From Paenibacillus sp. Marseille-Q4541 (lineage in GTDB: Bacteria; Bacillota; Bacilli; Paenibacillales; Paenibacillaceae): a stretch of 64,000 nt of DNA. This document shows, one piece after another, positions 17,865 to 25,122 of the stretch. The stretch spans positions 62,001-126,000 of the forward strand of contig NZ_JAGXCY010000001.1 of the NCBI RefSeq assembly GCF_018310695.1, in the 5' to 3' direction. The notes beneath the pieces were generated by a model. It did no database searches and had not been told where the DNA came from. It saw nothing but the letters and a program-made list of their open reading frames with translations. Numbering within the stretch: position 1 is the stretch's first letter; each line of letters begins with the position of its first letter. The translations under genes were made by a program, and so were the position numbers.

Positions 17865-18407
17865 CTATTGGACTCTCTGATTCGGAACGATTTCTCCAAG
17901 ATAAATCCATCCCTCTTCTTCCTTCACGGTGTACTCATCAAGTGGCTTGGAAGCTACTGCCAATTGTTTACCTTCTTGGGTATAGTGCGCACCATGGCAA
18001 GGGCAGAAATATTGATTTGGCAACTCAGGGTTGGTGTTGTAACCAACGGTACATCCAAGATGCTTACATATTGGTGACAAAGCATATATTACGCCGTCTT
18101 CCCCTTTGCGAACCCACGCAATAAGTGAAGAGTTGTCAAGATACCAGCCATCTTGCTGTTTCAGTTCGAAGTGAAATTCTTGTGGTTCCGATGTCACTTT
18201 ACTGACTTCAACAACCTTTACAAAAGCGCCTTCATCTTTCTTTTGCAGTATTGGATCTACACCAAATCGAACCATAGGCAAAACGACACCTGCAGCCATA
18301 TATGCCGTAGCACCACCCAAAGTGTACGTTAGAAACTGTCTGCGTGACATCTCTTTACGATTGGGTGGCTTAGGCAAATTATGCTCACTGTCATTATGAT
18401 TGCTCAT
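17865..18407 (-). CDS. qcrA: Rieske [2Fe-2S] iron-sulfur subunit of menaquinol:cytochrome c reductase
   Basis: 180 residues. Near residue 22 the twin-arginine motif SRRQFL precedes one hydrophobic anchor, as expected for Tat export of a folded Rieske protein. The cluster-binding boxes are CKHLGC (C-x-H-x2-C) near residue 107 and CPCHGAHY (C-x2-H) near 128. It takes one electron from menaquinol. ATG 18407 is the likely start (MSNHNDSEHN); a TTG at 18434 would add a short basic tail. A good sigma-A promoter lies at 18485-18513, so qcrABC is one transcription unit with about a 70-base leader. Confidence 0.96.
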   Translation of the reverse strand: MSNHNDSEHNLPKPPNRKEMSRRQFLTYTLGGATAYMAAGVVLPMVRFGVDPILQKKDEGAFVKVVEVSKVTSEPQEFHFELKQQDGWYLDNSSLIAWVRKGEDGVIYALSPICKHLGCTVGYNTNPELPNQYFCPCHGAHYTQEGKQLAVASKPLDEYTVKEEEGWIYLGEIVPNQRVQ

Positions 18408-18484
18408 CCTCTTCCGACCCCCTTTTTCATCCAATTATTTCATTCATCTCTTAAAAAATTCCACAAATTACTAGGACATACATT

Positions 18485-18513
18485 ATCATATATTAGCCTA
18501 CAAGGACCGTCAA
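18485..18513 (-). promoter_or_regulatory. Sigma-A promoter of qcrABC
   Basis: Minus strand TTGACG (18513-18508), 17-base spacer, TATGAT (18490-18485). The 11-mer TGTGACAAATT stands directly upstream of the -35 box and again about 54 bases further upstream, after the DUF2487 stop; this repeat may be an operator. Confidence 0.75.
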
Positions 18514-18597
18514 GAATTTGTCACACATTTTCAAAAAGGGAATGGAAGCGTTATAATGAAAATGTTGGTAATTTGTCACAATTCCGTTTGAAATGGA

Positions 18598-19035
18598 TTA
18601 TAACCACATTTGATAGACTTGACTGTGTATATATTCTCTGAATTCGCTTGCATTTTCCCTAGTAAGTTCTCCTCTTTCTGAAGACAAAAATGGCAAAGAA
18701 AATACAAGGTCTGCCTGTGGAATTTGAGTATTAGCCAGTGGTTCATCAGCTGTCATGACGATGACATATTTAAATCCACCCGTTTTGATACGAGAACATA
18801 GATCATTAATTGCATTTTCGTTTTGTGACTGACTGTAATGAAAAGCAGGATAAGTTACGATTCTACCTTTGAAAGGGATCTCAACGTAATCTAGTAAATC
18901 TCTAAGTCTCTCTAAAGCACTTACCGTATCATAGGGTGATTCTTGCCCGGTGAGACCTGTAAAAGGAATAAGGCAGGTATCTAGATACGGCTGCAAATCT
19001 CCCCAATCTTCTGATGTAATCTCGCTGAATTTCAA
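18598..19035 (-). CDS. DUF2487 protein (YpiF-like)
   Basis: 145 residues, soluble. It starts KFSEITSEDWGDLQPYLDTCLIPFTGLTG and holds an alpha/beta pattern with YVIVMTADEP near residue 92. Length, start and its place directly upstream of qcrA match YpiF of B. subtilis, a protein of unknown function. The start is TTG 19035 with GGAGG seven bases upstream. It ends 190 bases before qcrA, and the qcr promoter lies in between. Confidence 0.8.
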   Translation of the reverse strand: MKFSEITSEDWGDLQPYLDTCLIPFTGLTGQESPYDTVSALERLRDLLDYVEIPFKGRIVTYPAFHYSQSQNENAINDLCSRIKTGGFKYVIVMTADEPLANTQIPQADLVFSLPFLSSERGELTRENASEFREYIHSQVYQMWL

Positions 19036-19107
19036 TATTATGCCTCCTCTGCATATGTTATTTCTATTATAATGTTTGCTCCCTATACTGGAAAGAGTTT
19101 CTATACA

Positions 19108-19147
19108 ACAATAAAAACCCTTCTCTACAAAAAGAGAAAAGGGTTTA
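19108..19147 (-). terminator. Terminator after the IDEAL-domain gene
   Basis: Minus strand AAACCC-TTTTCTCT pairs with AGAGAAGGGTTT around a T-rich loop and is followed by five T. It separates the IDEAL gene from the DUF2487 gene. Confidence 0.65.
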
Positions 19148-19180
19148 ACTTTTTTGGTGCAAAGAAAAAGATCCGAAAGT

Positions 19181-19360
19181 TTAATTAATTAATCTCAGTT
19201 CATCCGTCAGGCTGCGGAAAGCCACTTCATCCCCCGATGCCAGTGCCTTGTCAATTTCATCATACAATTGCTCACTCCGATGTTTGCGTAATGCCGCGTC
19301 CCAAACCATTTCTGCAGCCAGTCCTAACATGACCTCGTAAGTAACTTTCATTTTATCCAT
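19181..19360 (-). CDS. Small IDEAL-domain protein
   Basis: 59 residues. Nearly the whole chain is an IDEAL domain: AAEMVWDAALRKHRSEQLYDEIDKAL followed by GDEVAFRSLTDEL. In B. subtilis IDEAL occurs at the C-terminus of larger proteins such as YpiB and in the competence-regulator ComK-binding context; a stand-alone copy is short but well formed. ATG 19360 has GGAGG eight bases upstream; a start at 19375 overlaps that site. Next to DUF2487 (ypiF-like), where B. subtilis has ypiB, so it may be what remains of a ypiB ortholog. Function unknown. Confidence 0.8.
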   Translation of the reverse strand: MDKMKVTYEVMLGLAAEMVWDAALRKHRSEQLYDEIDKALASGDEVAFRSLTDELRLIN

Positions 19361-19418
19361 AGGATGCACCTCCAACCAATTGTTATTATTTCAGGCTAAG
19401 CTAAGGTTTTTACACGGG

Positions 19419-20522
19419 TTAGCGTGAAGTATATTGAACCGCATTGCAGGTTACTGTTAATTTTTTGCCCCAAGGTGTCATTCTTACAACCTGTCCCTTC
19501 TCGGGATGTTCTCCGATACGAACCATTCCCAGATGCATCATCATTTGAAGTATGCGCTGTTTTAGAACCGCTTCATTCGTATCATAGTAGAAGGGATGGA
19601 TCATTTCGCCCATACTCTCTAGCAGGGAAGATACAGTAACCCATTCTTGAGCACATTCCCCAATCCAGTACACGATGGAAGAAAGACTCGGAATTGCCCC
19701 TTTATAGAGTCTTAACCAATAGCGAAAAATCTGTATCAACTCTTCTTCTGATGATTTTTCAAAAGAAAGGGTGCCTTCATCAGTAACGGTAAGCATTCCA
19801 CCACTCTCTGAAAGGTAACGCTGATGAATCGCATAATCATAAAGAAGAGCCAAACGATCAGGATATTCTTTATAACTGCGTCCATATCCAAAACGCCATC
19901 CCGCTTTACCTACTAGCTGTTCTTTCACATGAAGAAATTCCATCAGCTGTTGCTGCGTCCTCTTGTACATAAATCCTTCCTGATTTAGAGGGATTTCATA
20001 CTGATCTGTAAATTCCAGTAACAATCTGATATCCTCAGCGATGAGATGATGCTCTTCACGATATACAGGAGGTTCAGGAACAACCTCTACAAGCTCGGTA
20101 AATTTCGACTGTATAACTCCCATAAATTTCGTTTTCAAATCCTTGGGAACACGGTACAAATACCTTGTTTGTTGTGTTGAACCATTAAACAACCAGCCTC
20201 GTTTCGTAAACTGCACCACAATATCGCGAAAATAGGAAGCAGGACGTTCTCCCTTGGGTTCGATGGCTTGCTTAGCGAGGGCGGTAAGTTCTTCTATGCT
20301 GTAATTGGACCTTCCATCAAAAAGTAACGCATTCAGAAAGCTCAACTGCCCCTCTGGAAGATCTCGAATCTGTTCTTCAACAAATGAAGAACTTCCTAGA
20401 GTAATCAAAATGTTCTGAATCAATTCATGTTTTGAATGGGTATTACTGTTGCATTCATAATGGTTTGCAATGCGGTTCAGCTGACCAATGTCAGCATACG
20501 TAAGAAGATCCGCTAAATTCAT
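19419..20522 (-). CDS. Unknown protein with winged-helix-like segments
   Basis: 367 residues, soluble, no signal or membrane segment. The N-terminus (about 1-45, ADIGQLNRIANHYECNSNTHSKHELIQNIL) looks like a SAP/HeH-type helical DNA- or protein-binding unit. Later parts repeat helix-turn-helix-like runs (YSIEELTALAKQAIE; GQLSFLNALLFDG; ILQMMMHLGMVRIG), reminiscent of helicase-associated winged-helix domains, but no ATPase motif is present. ATG 20522 is taken as start with GAGGCGATGG upstream. It is alone between terminators. I do not recognise the family with confidence; a DNA-associated role is inference only. Confidence 0.6.
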   Translation of the reverse strand: MNLADLLTYADIGQLNRIANHYECNSNTHSKHELIQNILITLGSSSFVEEQIRDLPEGQLSFLNALLFDGRSNYSIEELTALAKQAIEPKGERPASYFRDIVVQFTKRGWLFNGSTQQTRYLYRVPKDLKTKFMGVIQSKFTELVEVVPEPPVYREEHHLIAEDIRLLLEFTDQYEIPLNQEGFMYKRTQQQLMEFLHVKEQLVGKAGWRFGYGRSYKEYPDRLALLYDYAIHQRYLSESGGMLTVTDEGTLSFEKSSEEELIQIFRYWLRLYKGAIPSLSSIVYWIGECAQEWVTVSSLLESMGEMIHPFYYDTNEAVLKQRILQMMMHLGMVRIGEHPEKGQVVRMTPWGKKLTVTCNAVQYTSR

Positions 20523-20736
20523 TGTTCCATCGCCTCGCCGTTTTACTACCATTATGGGAATTATTACAACATTTATTCCTTTACAGCAAAAAAAATAACC
20601 CGAAACTAAATTCGGATTATTTTATAGTAGATTAATCTGTTCAATTAAGAAAAAGTCCTTCGACACTCAAAATAAGGGTAGCCAGGTTCTTGCAGCGTAT
20701 ATTTCCCAACCTGTTGTTGTGGTAGTCCCTGGAGAT

Positions 20737-20777
20737 AAAAGAACCCCTGTAATGCCAAACTTGCATTACAGGGGTTC
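20737..20777 (-). terminator. Strong terminator after the histidine phosphatase gene
   Basis: GAACCCCTGTAATGC pairs perfectly over 15 bp with GCATTACAGGGGTTC around a 7-nt loop; TTTT follows on the minus strand and TTTT on the plus strand as well. Confidence 0.9.
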
Positions 20778-20792
20778 TTTTAGAAACAGCAC

Positions 20793-21395
20793 TTAGCTGT
20801 TTGTTTTGTCACTTATTGATTCCAATAAATGCTTAGTGCAGTTGTAGAGCAATGGATTCCAGTTCTCTTCTTCATTTTCCAGAATAGTAAGAGACAAATT
20901 ACCAATACGTTCAGTATAACGATCTTCATATAGTGCTCTGTACAATTGTGCTAGAAGGGCGCCATGTGAAACGACCAGAATATGATGATGCGGATATTGC
21001 TGTGCCAAATCATTAATAAAAGCAAGGGCTCTTAAGCGCATTTCTGGTTCCTTTTCCTGCCCCAAATCTAATGAATTCCAATCTACTCCCCATTTGGCTT
21101 CTCGCTCTTCCTGGGTCAGACCTTCAGCCTGCCCAAAGGATCTCTCCTGAAGACGTTCATCAGGTGGAAGCAAAGGGACATGAATAATACCGCTAATAAT
21201 CTCTCCTGTTTCCTGAGCACGCGACAACCCACTGGTAATAATATAGTCCCATTGATAAGGTTCCGTCAGAAGACGCTCCCCAAGAAGCTTGGCCTGCCTT
21301 CTACCTTCCTCATTGAGAGGAATGTCACTGCGACCCTGAATTCGTCCAGCCACATTCCAATCCGTAAGCCCGTGACGTATTAAACCAATTCTCAT
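20793..21395 (-). CDS. Histidine phosphatase family protein (phosphoglycerate mutase-like)
   Basis: 200 residues. The phosphohistidine motif LIRHGLTDWN near residue 5-14, TSGLSRAQET near 54, the acid/base glutamate in ERSFGQAEG and the second histidine in VVSHGALL near 143 are all there. That is a complete active site for the cofactor-dependent phosphoglycerate mutase-like branch, which in small bacterial members is usually a phosphatase on sugar phosphates or nucleotide precursors. Substrate cannot be told. ATG 21395 is 26 bases past the anti-sigma stop, so it may belong to the sigma operon; a strong terminator closes it. Confidence 0.88.
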   Translation of the reverse strand: MRIGLIRHGLTDWNVAGRIQGRSDIPLNEEGRRQAKLLGERLLTEPYQWDYIITSGLSRAQETGEIISGIIHVPLLPPDERLQERSFGQAEGLTQEEREAKWGVDWNSLDLGQEKEPEMRLRALAFINDLAQQYPHHHILVVSHGALLAQLYRALYEDRYTERIGNLSLTILENEEENWNPLLYNCTKHLLESISDKTNS

Positions 21396-21421
21396 ACCTT
21401 TTCTACCCCCTTCTCTTTTTG

Positions 21422-22015
21422 TTATTTTGTGATGTGATGCATTCTGCGTAAAGAGAATAGAGCCATCCCTAAAGCCAGCAAGGATATTAACATCCAGTAT
21501 TCCGGATAAGCTGGCATCCCTGCCACAAAGGGTTCTATAATACCTGAAGTCCCTTTAGCGTCATGAGTAAATAACGATAGTGCTGGTGTACTCTTTGCCA
21601 CACCTGTAGGAACAATGCCAGCTACATCCATCGTGCTCCCGTCACCATCAGAACTTGCTTTTAGGATGATCAAGACGATACTGCATAATAACAAAGCAAG
21701 ACAAGCGGAAATCCAGATAGAAAAGCGATGAGCTGTAGCTTTCGTCCATTTATAGGATTTCATATCATTTCTTTGAATATGCGGATTGTCTTTATATATC
21801 TTGTCCATCACCTTAGAGTGCATAGAATTTAGCTGCTTCTCGGGGACAGATTCACAAGTCTCAGGAACAAGATCGTACAGTTCCTCCCATTGTCTGTATT
21901 CCAAAGCGCATTCAGGACATTCTTTTATATGTTTATTCAGTTCAAGTCGTACCGGGTGATTTGCGGACAAATCCCAAACTGCTGCCATATACTCCTGGGC
22001 TTCGCTGCAATTCAT
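21422..22015 (-). CDS. Putative anti-sigma factor with zinc-binding N-terminus
   Basis: 197 residues. The N-terminus carries the zinc anti-sigma motif H-x3-C-x2-C (NKHIKECPEC near residues 28-37), one transmembrane helix near 100-120 (ISACLALLLCSIVLIIL), an extracytoplasmic stretch, and a second hydrophobic segment near the end (YWMLISLLALGMALFSL). Proteins like this hold an ECF sigma at the membrane until a signal triggers release, often by proteolysis. Its start overlaps the sigma gene by four bases (ATGA). It is not a clear ortholog of RsiW, RsiV or RsiX, and the inducing signal is unknown. Confidence 0.82.
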   Translation of the reverse strand: MNCSEAQEYMAAVWDLSANHPVRLELNKHIKECPECALEYRQWEELYDLVPETCESVPEKQLNSMHSKVMDKIYKDNPHIQRNDMKSYKWTKATAHRFSIWISACLALLLCSIVLIILKASSDGDGSTMDVAGIVPTGVAKSTPALSLFTHDAKGTSGIIEPFVAGMPAYPEYWMLISLLALGMALFSLRRMHHITK

Positions 22016-22605
22016 CGATTCTTCATCCCTTCATATTCCTCATAAATCGGTTCAAAGAAATAAGAATGCAATTGATTCTTCACGCTCATGCGTGCACGGA
22101 ATAATAATGATTTGACGGAACTTACAGTTTGACCTAAAATATCTGAAATTTCCTGATAATCCATCTGATCATACTCTCTCAGAATAATGGCTGTTCGTTG
22201 CTTATCAGGTAAATTATTTATCGCTTCGCGCACTTTAATGACACGTTCACTTCTTAGCATCGCTTGTTCAGGGGCGGTATCCAAAGAAGCAATAGGAATT
22301 ACGCCACTTTCTTCAAGTGGTACATCACTTCCCCGATGTTTTCGAAGCTCGCTAAGAACTGTATTTCTAGCAATAGTATACACCCAGGTGGAGAAAGATG
22401 CATCAATCTCACGGAATGAGGCCAAACTCCGATAGGCCTTATAAAAAGTTTCCGAGACCAGATCCTCTGACATATGCTCGAGTCCCGAACTTCGTAGCAT
22501 GTGATAAACAAAAGCGTACATTTTACGTTCATAACGTCGCATGAGCTCAGAATATAGCTCAATGTTTCCTTCTTTGATTTCCTTAATCAACTCTGAATCA
22601 TCCAT
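22012..22605 (-). CDS. ECF-type RNA polymerase sigma factor
   Basis: 197 residues. Region 2 runs over about residues 15-85 with MYAFVYHMLRSSGLEHMSEDLVSETF and FREIDASFSTWVYTIARN, region 4 over 125-180 with LPDKQRTAIILREYDQMDYQEISDILGQTVSSVKSLLFRAR split by the helix-turn-helix. The sigma-1.1 and region 3 are absent, as in ECF factors. Translation is coupled to the anti-sigma gene. I could not find an ECF-type promoter (AAC...CGT) in the leader; an extended -10 TGGTATAAT at 22822-22830 is the best start. Group and regulon unknown. Confidence 0.93.
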   Translation of the reverse strand: MDDSELIKEIKEGNIELYSELMRRYERKMYAFVYHMLRSSGLEHMSEDLVSETFYKAYRSLASFREIDASFSTWVYTIARNTVLSELRKHRGSDVPLEESGVIPIASLDTAPEQAMLRSERVIKVREAINNLPDKQRTAIILREYDQMDYQEISDILGQTVSSVKSLLFRARMSVKNQLHSYFFEPIYEEYEGMKNR

Positions 22606-23076
22606 TAGGTCTAAGCTCCTCCTTGCTGTTCCTCAGCACCCTTTTCTACGAAAACATCTTGTTCCAACGCTTAGTAGAGTGGGAATCCGAACTTAACTCT
22701 AAAAAAATTACAAAGGTGTAATATTTTAATTTGGTATTTTGATGAATAAATGTTCTTGCCTTTTATGTGAAAATCCTTATGTAGTAACACTTTCCTATTC
22801 AAATTTTTAAATTCAAGGAACATTATACCATACAATCCACCAAAGATTCCCTTTAAAATAGTGAAATATTTGTTACTTCTTTCTCCACACTACTTTAAGA
22901 CTAAGTCAAATAGCCTGACTAGGCTCAAGATAATCACAATAAATACGATGGAACAGCTACCAAATAAACATAATTAATTCGTTATTGTGCTAGTTATAAT
23001 AAAATTTGGAATATATGCAACTTCTAATAACAATAAATAGTTTGTTATATATAATTCATTTAACAGGAGGTTCTAA
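22606..23076. other. 471-base gap between divergent sigma operon and orphan gene pair
   Basis: A/T-rich and without an open frame of note. On the minus strand an extended -10 (TGG-TATAAT, 22830-22822) could serve the ECF operon with a leader of about 210 bases. On the plus strand TATAAT at 22995-23000 is a possible -10 for the gene at 23077, but no good -35 goes with it. I see no strong hairpin or repeat. Confidence 0.4.
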
Positions 23077-23820
23077 GTGAAAAAGCGAGGATTTTCATTT
23101 GTAGGAGTCATTTTGGCGACCGGATTACTTACTTTTATTGGTATAAATGATATACACCATTCTTATTGTGATGAACCCTTTGATCCTGTTCACTCCATAG
23201 TAAGCACTAAGGGCGACACAATGTATTATGATCTTTCCCTGCCTGAGAATGACAACGAACCAGGTTCTACTGCAAGATGGATTCGATCCATCCATAATGA
23301 CGCACGACGGAAAGCAAAAGAGGATAACAACCTCAACAATCTTCATCTTATCCTCCGGAAAAATGGAGAGGTCATCTATAATGGAACAACGAATAATATT
23401 ACAAACATCCCTTCTTATGCAACGGATAGACCCAGCTCACTCCATTCTCAAAAAGTATTACAAAAAGTTGAGCGCGCATTTACTTCACACCACATAAAAA
23501 CCCATTCTATCCGAATTAAGAATTGTACTCTGGGTGGCAATCTTGTAGTCGTCAAGTTATATACGGACTTATCTGAGGTCAACTCGCTTTTATCCGATAT
23601 CGAATCTTTATTTACTTCTCTCAATAAATTAGAAAAGACCGACATTTCGCAATATGAGCTAACATTCCTTGATTCCAGGTCTCAATCCTTGCTTTTTTTA
23701 TCCGCGGATTTAGTGTATCGGGATTTTTTCTGGTGGCAGGCACCTGAACTTAATGACGTCTGGACCGGATCCCCACAAAGGAAATCATCATTTGATTCAT
23801 CACAAAAAATAGGAGGATGA
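23077..23820 (+). CDS. Unknown secreted or membrane-anchored protein
   Basis: 247 residues. A short basic start (MKKRGF) and one hydrophobic stretch (about residues 7-26) look like a signal peptide or anchor; the rest is polar and probably outside the cell. No family motif is recognised. Repeated Lys/Asn/Ser-rich runs and a WW pair near residue 225 stand out. GTG 23077 has CAGGAGG six bases upstream. Its stop lies inside the ribosome site of the next gene, so the two form an operon. It runs against the direction of the surrounding minus-strand genes, within the accessory stretch 20.8-25.2 kb. Confidence 0.65.
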   Translation: MKKRGFSFVGVILATGLLTFIGINDIHHSYCDEPFDPVHSIVSTKGDTMYYDLSLPENDNEPGSTARWIRSIHNDARRKAKEDNNLNNLHLILRKNGEVIYNGTTNNITNIPSYATDRPSSLHSQKVLQKVERAFTSHHIKTHSIRIKNCTLGGNLVVVKLYTDLSEVNSLLSDIESLFTSLNKLEKTDISQYELTFLDSRSQSLLFLSADLVYRDFFWWQAPELNDVWTGSPQRKSSFDSSQKIGG

Positions 23821-23825
23821 TAATA

Positions 23826-24443
23826 ATGAAAACTAATCGATCCGGAGACATTACCGGTTACGAGATCCGTTCTACTGCCACTGGCGTACTTTTTATGGCG
23901 ATATTCGGTATGTTGTGGGCCTACACTGGCACTATGGGTCTACAAGGTTGGGGAGAGGTCACACTATTACTTCTAACTGCTGCTATCGGGATTACTTTAG
24001 TCATTGGCGGAATATCCCTTATCCGGTCTTCACGCCTCATACAACAACAAGTTCCTGCTCTAAATGGAAAAAGTAAAAAAAAGACCATGCGCTTATTCAA
24101 CTTCATTTTCGTAGGAGAAGGAATCGCTATTGGTATCGCAATTTCAATATGTAACATTACCCATCATATTGAGCTCATCCCACTGATCATTGCTATCATC
24201 GTCGGAATTCACTTTTTTCCGCTCGCTTCTCTATTCAGGATAAACATTTATTATTATTCAGGTGTGCTTCTCTGTTTGATCGCCATCCTTACCTGGTTGT
24301 TTATACCAGAAACGATTCATATTGCAGGACATCCGATTATGGCATTTATGAGCGTAGTTGGGTTTGGTTCAGCAATCATCCTATGGATCACTAGCCTTTT
24401 TATATTGCGTATGGGCAAAACGCTACTCACTTTGGCGAGTTAA
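23826..24443 (+). CDS. Unknown multi-pass membrane protein
   Basis: 205 residues with five to six membrane spans: ATGVLFMAIFGMLWAYTGTM, VTLLLLTAAIGITLVIGGISLI, a basic cytoplasmic loop (residues about 70-90, SSRLIQ to KSKKKTMR), then FIFVGEGIAIGIAISICNI, IELIPLIIAIIVGIHFFPLA, and two more at the C-terminus. I do not recognise the family. The hydrophobic pattern resembles small membrane proteins of unknown role found in Paenibacillus. ATG 23826 is chosen since GGAGG is nine bases upstream; the ATG at 23817 abuts it. Cotranscribed with the preceding secreted-protein gene, so the two may act as a pair. Confidence 0.65.
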   Translation: MKTNRSGDITGYEIRSTATGVLFMAIFGMLWAYTGTMGLQGWGEVTLLLLTAAIGITLVIGGISLIRSSRLIQQQVPALNGKSKKKTMRLFNFIFVGEGIAIGIAISICNITHHIELIPLIIAIIVGIHFFPLASLFRINIYYYSGVLLCLIAILTWLFIPETIHIAGHPIMAFMSVVGFGSAIILWITSLFILRMGKTLLTLAS

Positions 24444-24468
24444 CGAATACGTAAAAATTAATCATCTT

Positions 24469-24525
24469 AAAAAAGAGGCCGCGAATATTCGCGGCCCTTG
24501 TTTATTTTCAGAACAACCCGTTATG
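24469..24525. repeat. Copy 1 of a 56-base hairpin repeat
   Basis: Contains GGCCGCGAAT/ATTCGCGGCC (24477-24496), a perfect 10-bp self-complementary stem flanked by A6 on the plus strand (T6 on the minus), then TTATTTTCAGAACAACC. The same block recurs at 25031-25087 with one indel and few changes. On the minus strand it reads as the terminator of the small membrane gene 24571-24855; on the plus strand it may end the 23826-24443 gene. Confidence 0.8.
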
Positions 24526-24560
24526 AATAAGAGAAGGACTTCTTTTATCATAACGGGTTG
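24514..24560. repeat. Long near-perfect hairpin after the small membrane gene
   Basis: CAACCCGTTATGA (24514-24526) pairs with TCATAACGGGTTG (24548-24560). After one bulged A, TAAGAGAAG pairs with CTTCTTTTA with one G-U, leaving a 2-nt loop. The whole is a 47-nt stem of about 22 pairs. It overlaps the right end of repeat copy 1, lies just past the stop of the membrane gene, and is not followed by a T-run, so it looks like an RNA-stability element or a relic of a small mobile repeat rather than a terminator. Confidence 0.75.
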
Positions 24561-24570
24561 TGAATCTGTC

Positions 24571-24855
24571 TTATTCATTTTTATTAGCAAATATATAAAC
24601 AGTCATTGCTATTAAAGAAACGCAGAACATTATTTGAATTTTCTCAAAGATGGAGGATGCACTGAAAACAAATATGGAAAGGAACTCAATATCATTATTC
24701 ACTCCCCCAAAAACAGCATGGTTAATAAGTAATATACTTAGTAACACACTAGTAGTTAACACTACAAAAGATATTTTCTTGAGAATATTCTCGCCCTCTC
24801 TTACTATAAAGAGTATGGAAAGTAAAAGACAAATAAACAAAAGGAATAGTAGCAT
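24571..24855 (-). CDS. Small three-span membrane protein of unknown function
   Basis: 94 residues, nearly all hydrophobic: spans near 3-20 (LLFLLFICLLLSILFIV), 30-52 (ISFVVLTTSVLLSILLINHAVF) and 70-90 (IQIMFCVSLIAMTVYIFA). No motif is recognised. ATG 24855 is preferred, with AGAAGG seven bases upstream; an ATG at 24885 lacks a ribosome site. It is boxed in by the two copies of the hairpin repeat, on the strand opposite to the preceding gene pair. The small size, hydrophobicity and flanking structured RNA recall small toxic or stress membrane proteins, but that is only a thought. Confidence 0.6.
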   Translation of the reverse strand: MLLFLLFICLLLSILFIVREGENILKKISFVVLTTSVLLSILLINHAVFGGVNNDIEFLSIFVFSASSIFEKIQIMFCVSLIAMTVYIFANKNE

Positions 24856-25028
24856 TATCATACCTTCTCTTTTATGTATGATCATGATGTCTGATGTTCC
24901 CTATTTCACTAGTATCTAGAACAAAACAAACATTACACTTTATCGAAAATTAATAACAGTTAATTAATGGAAACCAATAAGGTTTTTCCGAAAAGTCACG
25001 TTCACTGATAAAATAAGCCTTTCTCTTC

Positions 25029-25116
25029 AAAAAAAAGAGGCCGCGAATATTCGCGGCCCGTTGTTCATTTTCAGAACAACCAGTTATTGGATAGGAGTGG
25101 AGAGAAACCATACTGT
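25029..25116 (-). ncRNA. Candidate small RNA of about 88 nt
   Basis: A perfect consensus promoter (TTGACA, 17 bases, TATAAT; 25151-25123) would start RNA near 25116. About 90 bases on, GGCCGCGAAU-AUUCGCGGCC is followed by UC and eight U, a strong terminator. Between them a second hairpin forms, GUUGUUC/GAACAAC around UGAAAAU (25079-25059). The first 35 nt are single-stranded and pyrimidine-rich (UUUCUCUCCACUCCU). An open frame of 53 codons crosses the RNA, but it has no ribosome site and runs through the terminator. No known sRNA family is recognised. Its 3' half is the same repeat as in the 3' end of the neighbouring membrane gene. Confidence 0.55.
25031..25087. repeat. Copy 2 of the 56-base hairpin repeat
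   Basis: Matches 24469-24525 over AGAGGCCGCGAATATTCGCG and on through TTTTCAGAACAACC, with one inserted base and three or four substitutions. On the minus strand it forms the 3' half of the candidate small RNA. Direct orientation, 562 bases from copy 1. Confidence 0.8.
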
Positions 25117-25122
25117 ACTTTT

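Noticed and set aside
22640-22675. ECF-type autoregulatory promoter before the sigma gene
   Set aside because: GGAAC and CGTA occur on the minus strand but only ten bases apart; ECF promoters need about 16.
24477-24496. Transposon end or insertion sequence
   Set aside because: The palindrome recurs, but there is no transposase and no target duplication; flanking T-runs point to a terminator.
25000-25105. 53-codon frame across the candidate small RNA
   Set aside because: No ribosome site, and it runs through the intrinsic terminator and past it; the palindrome codes in several frames by chance.
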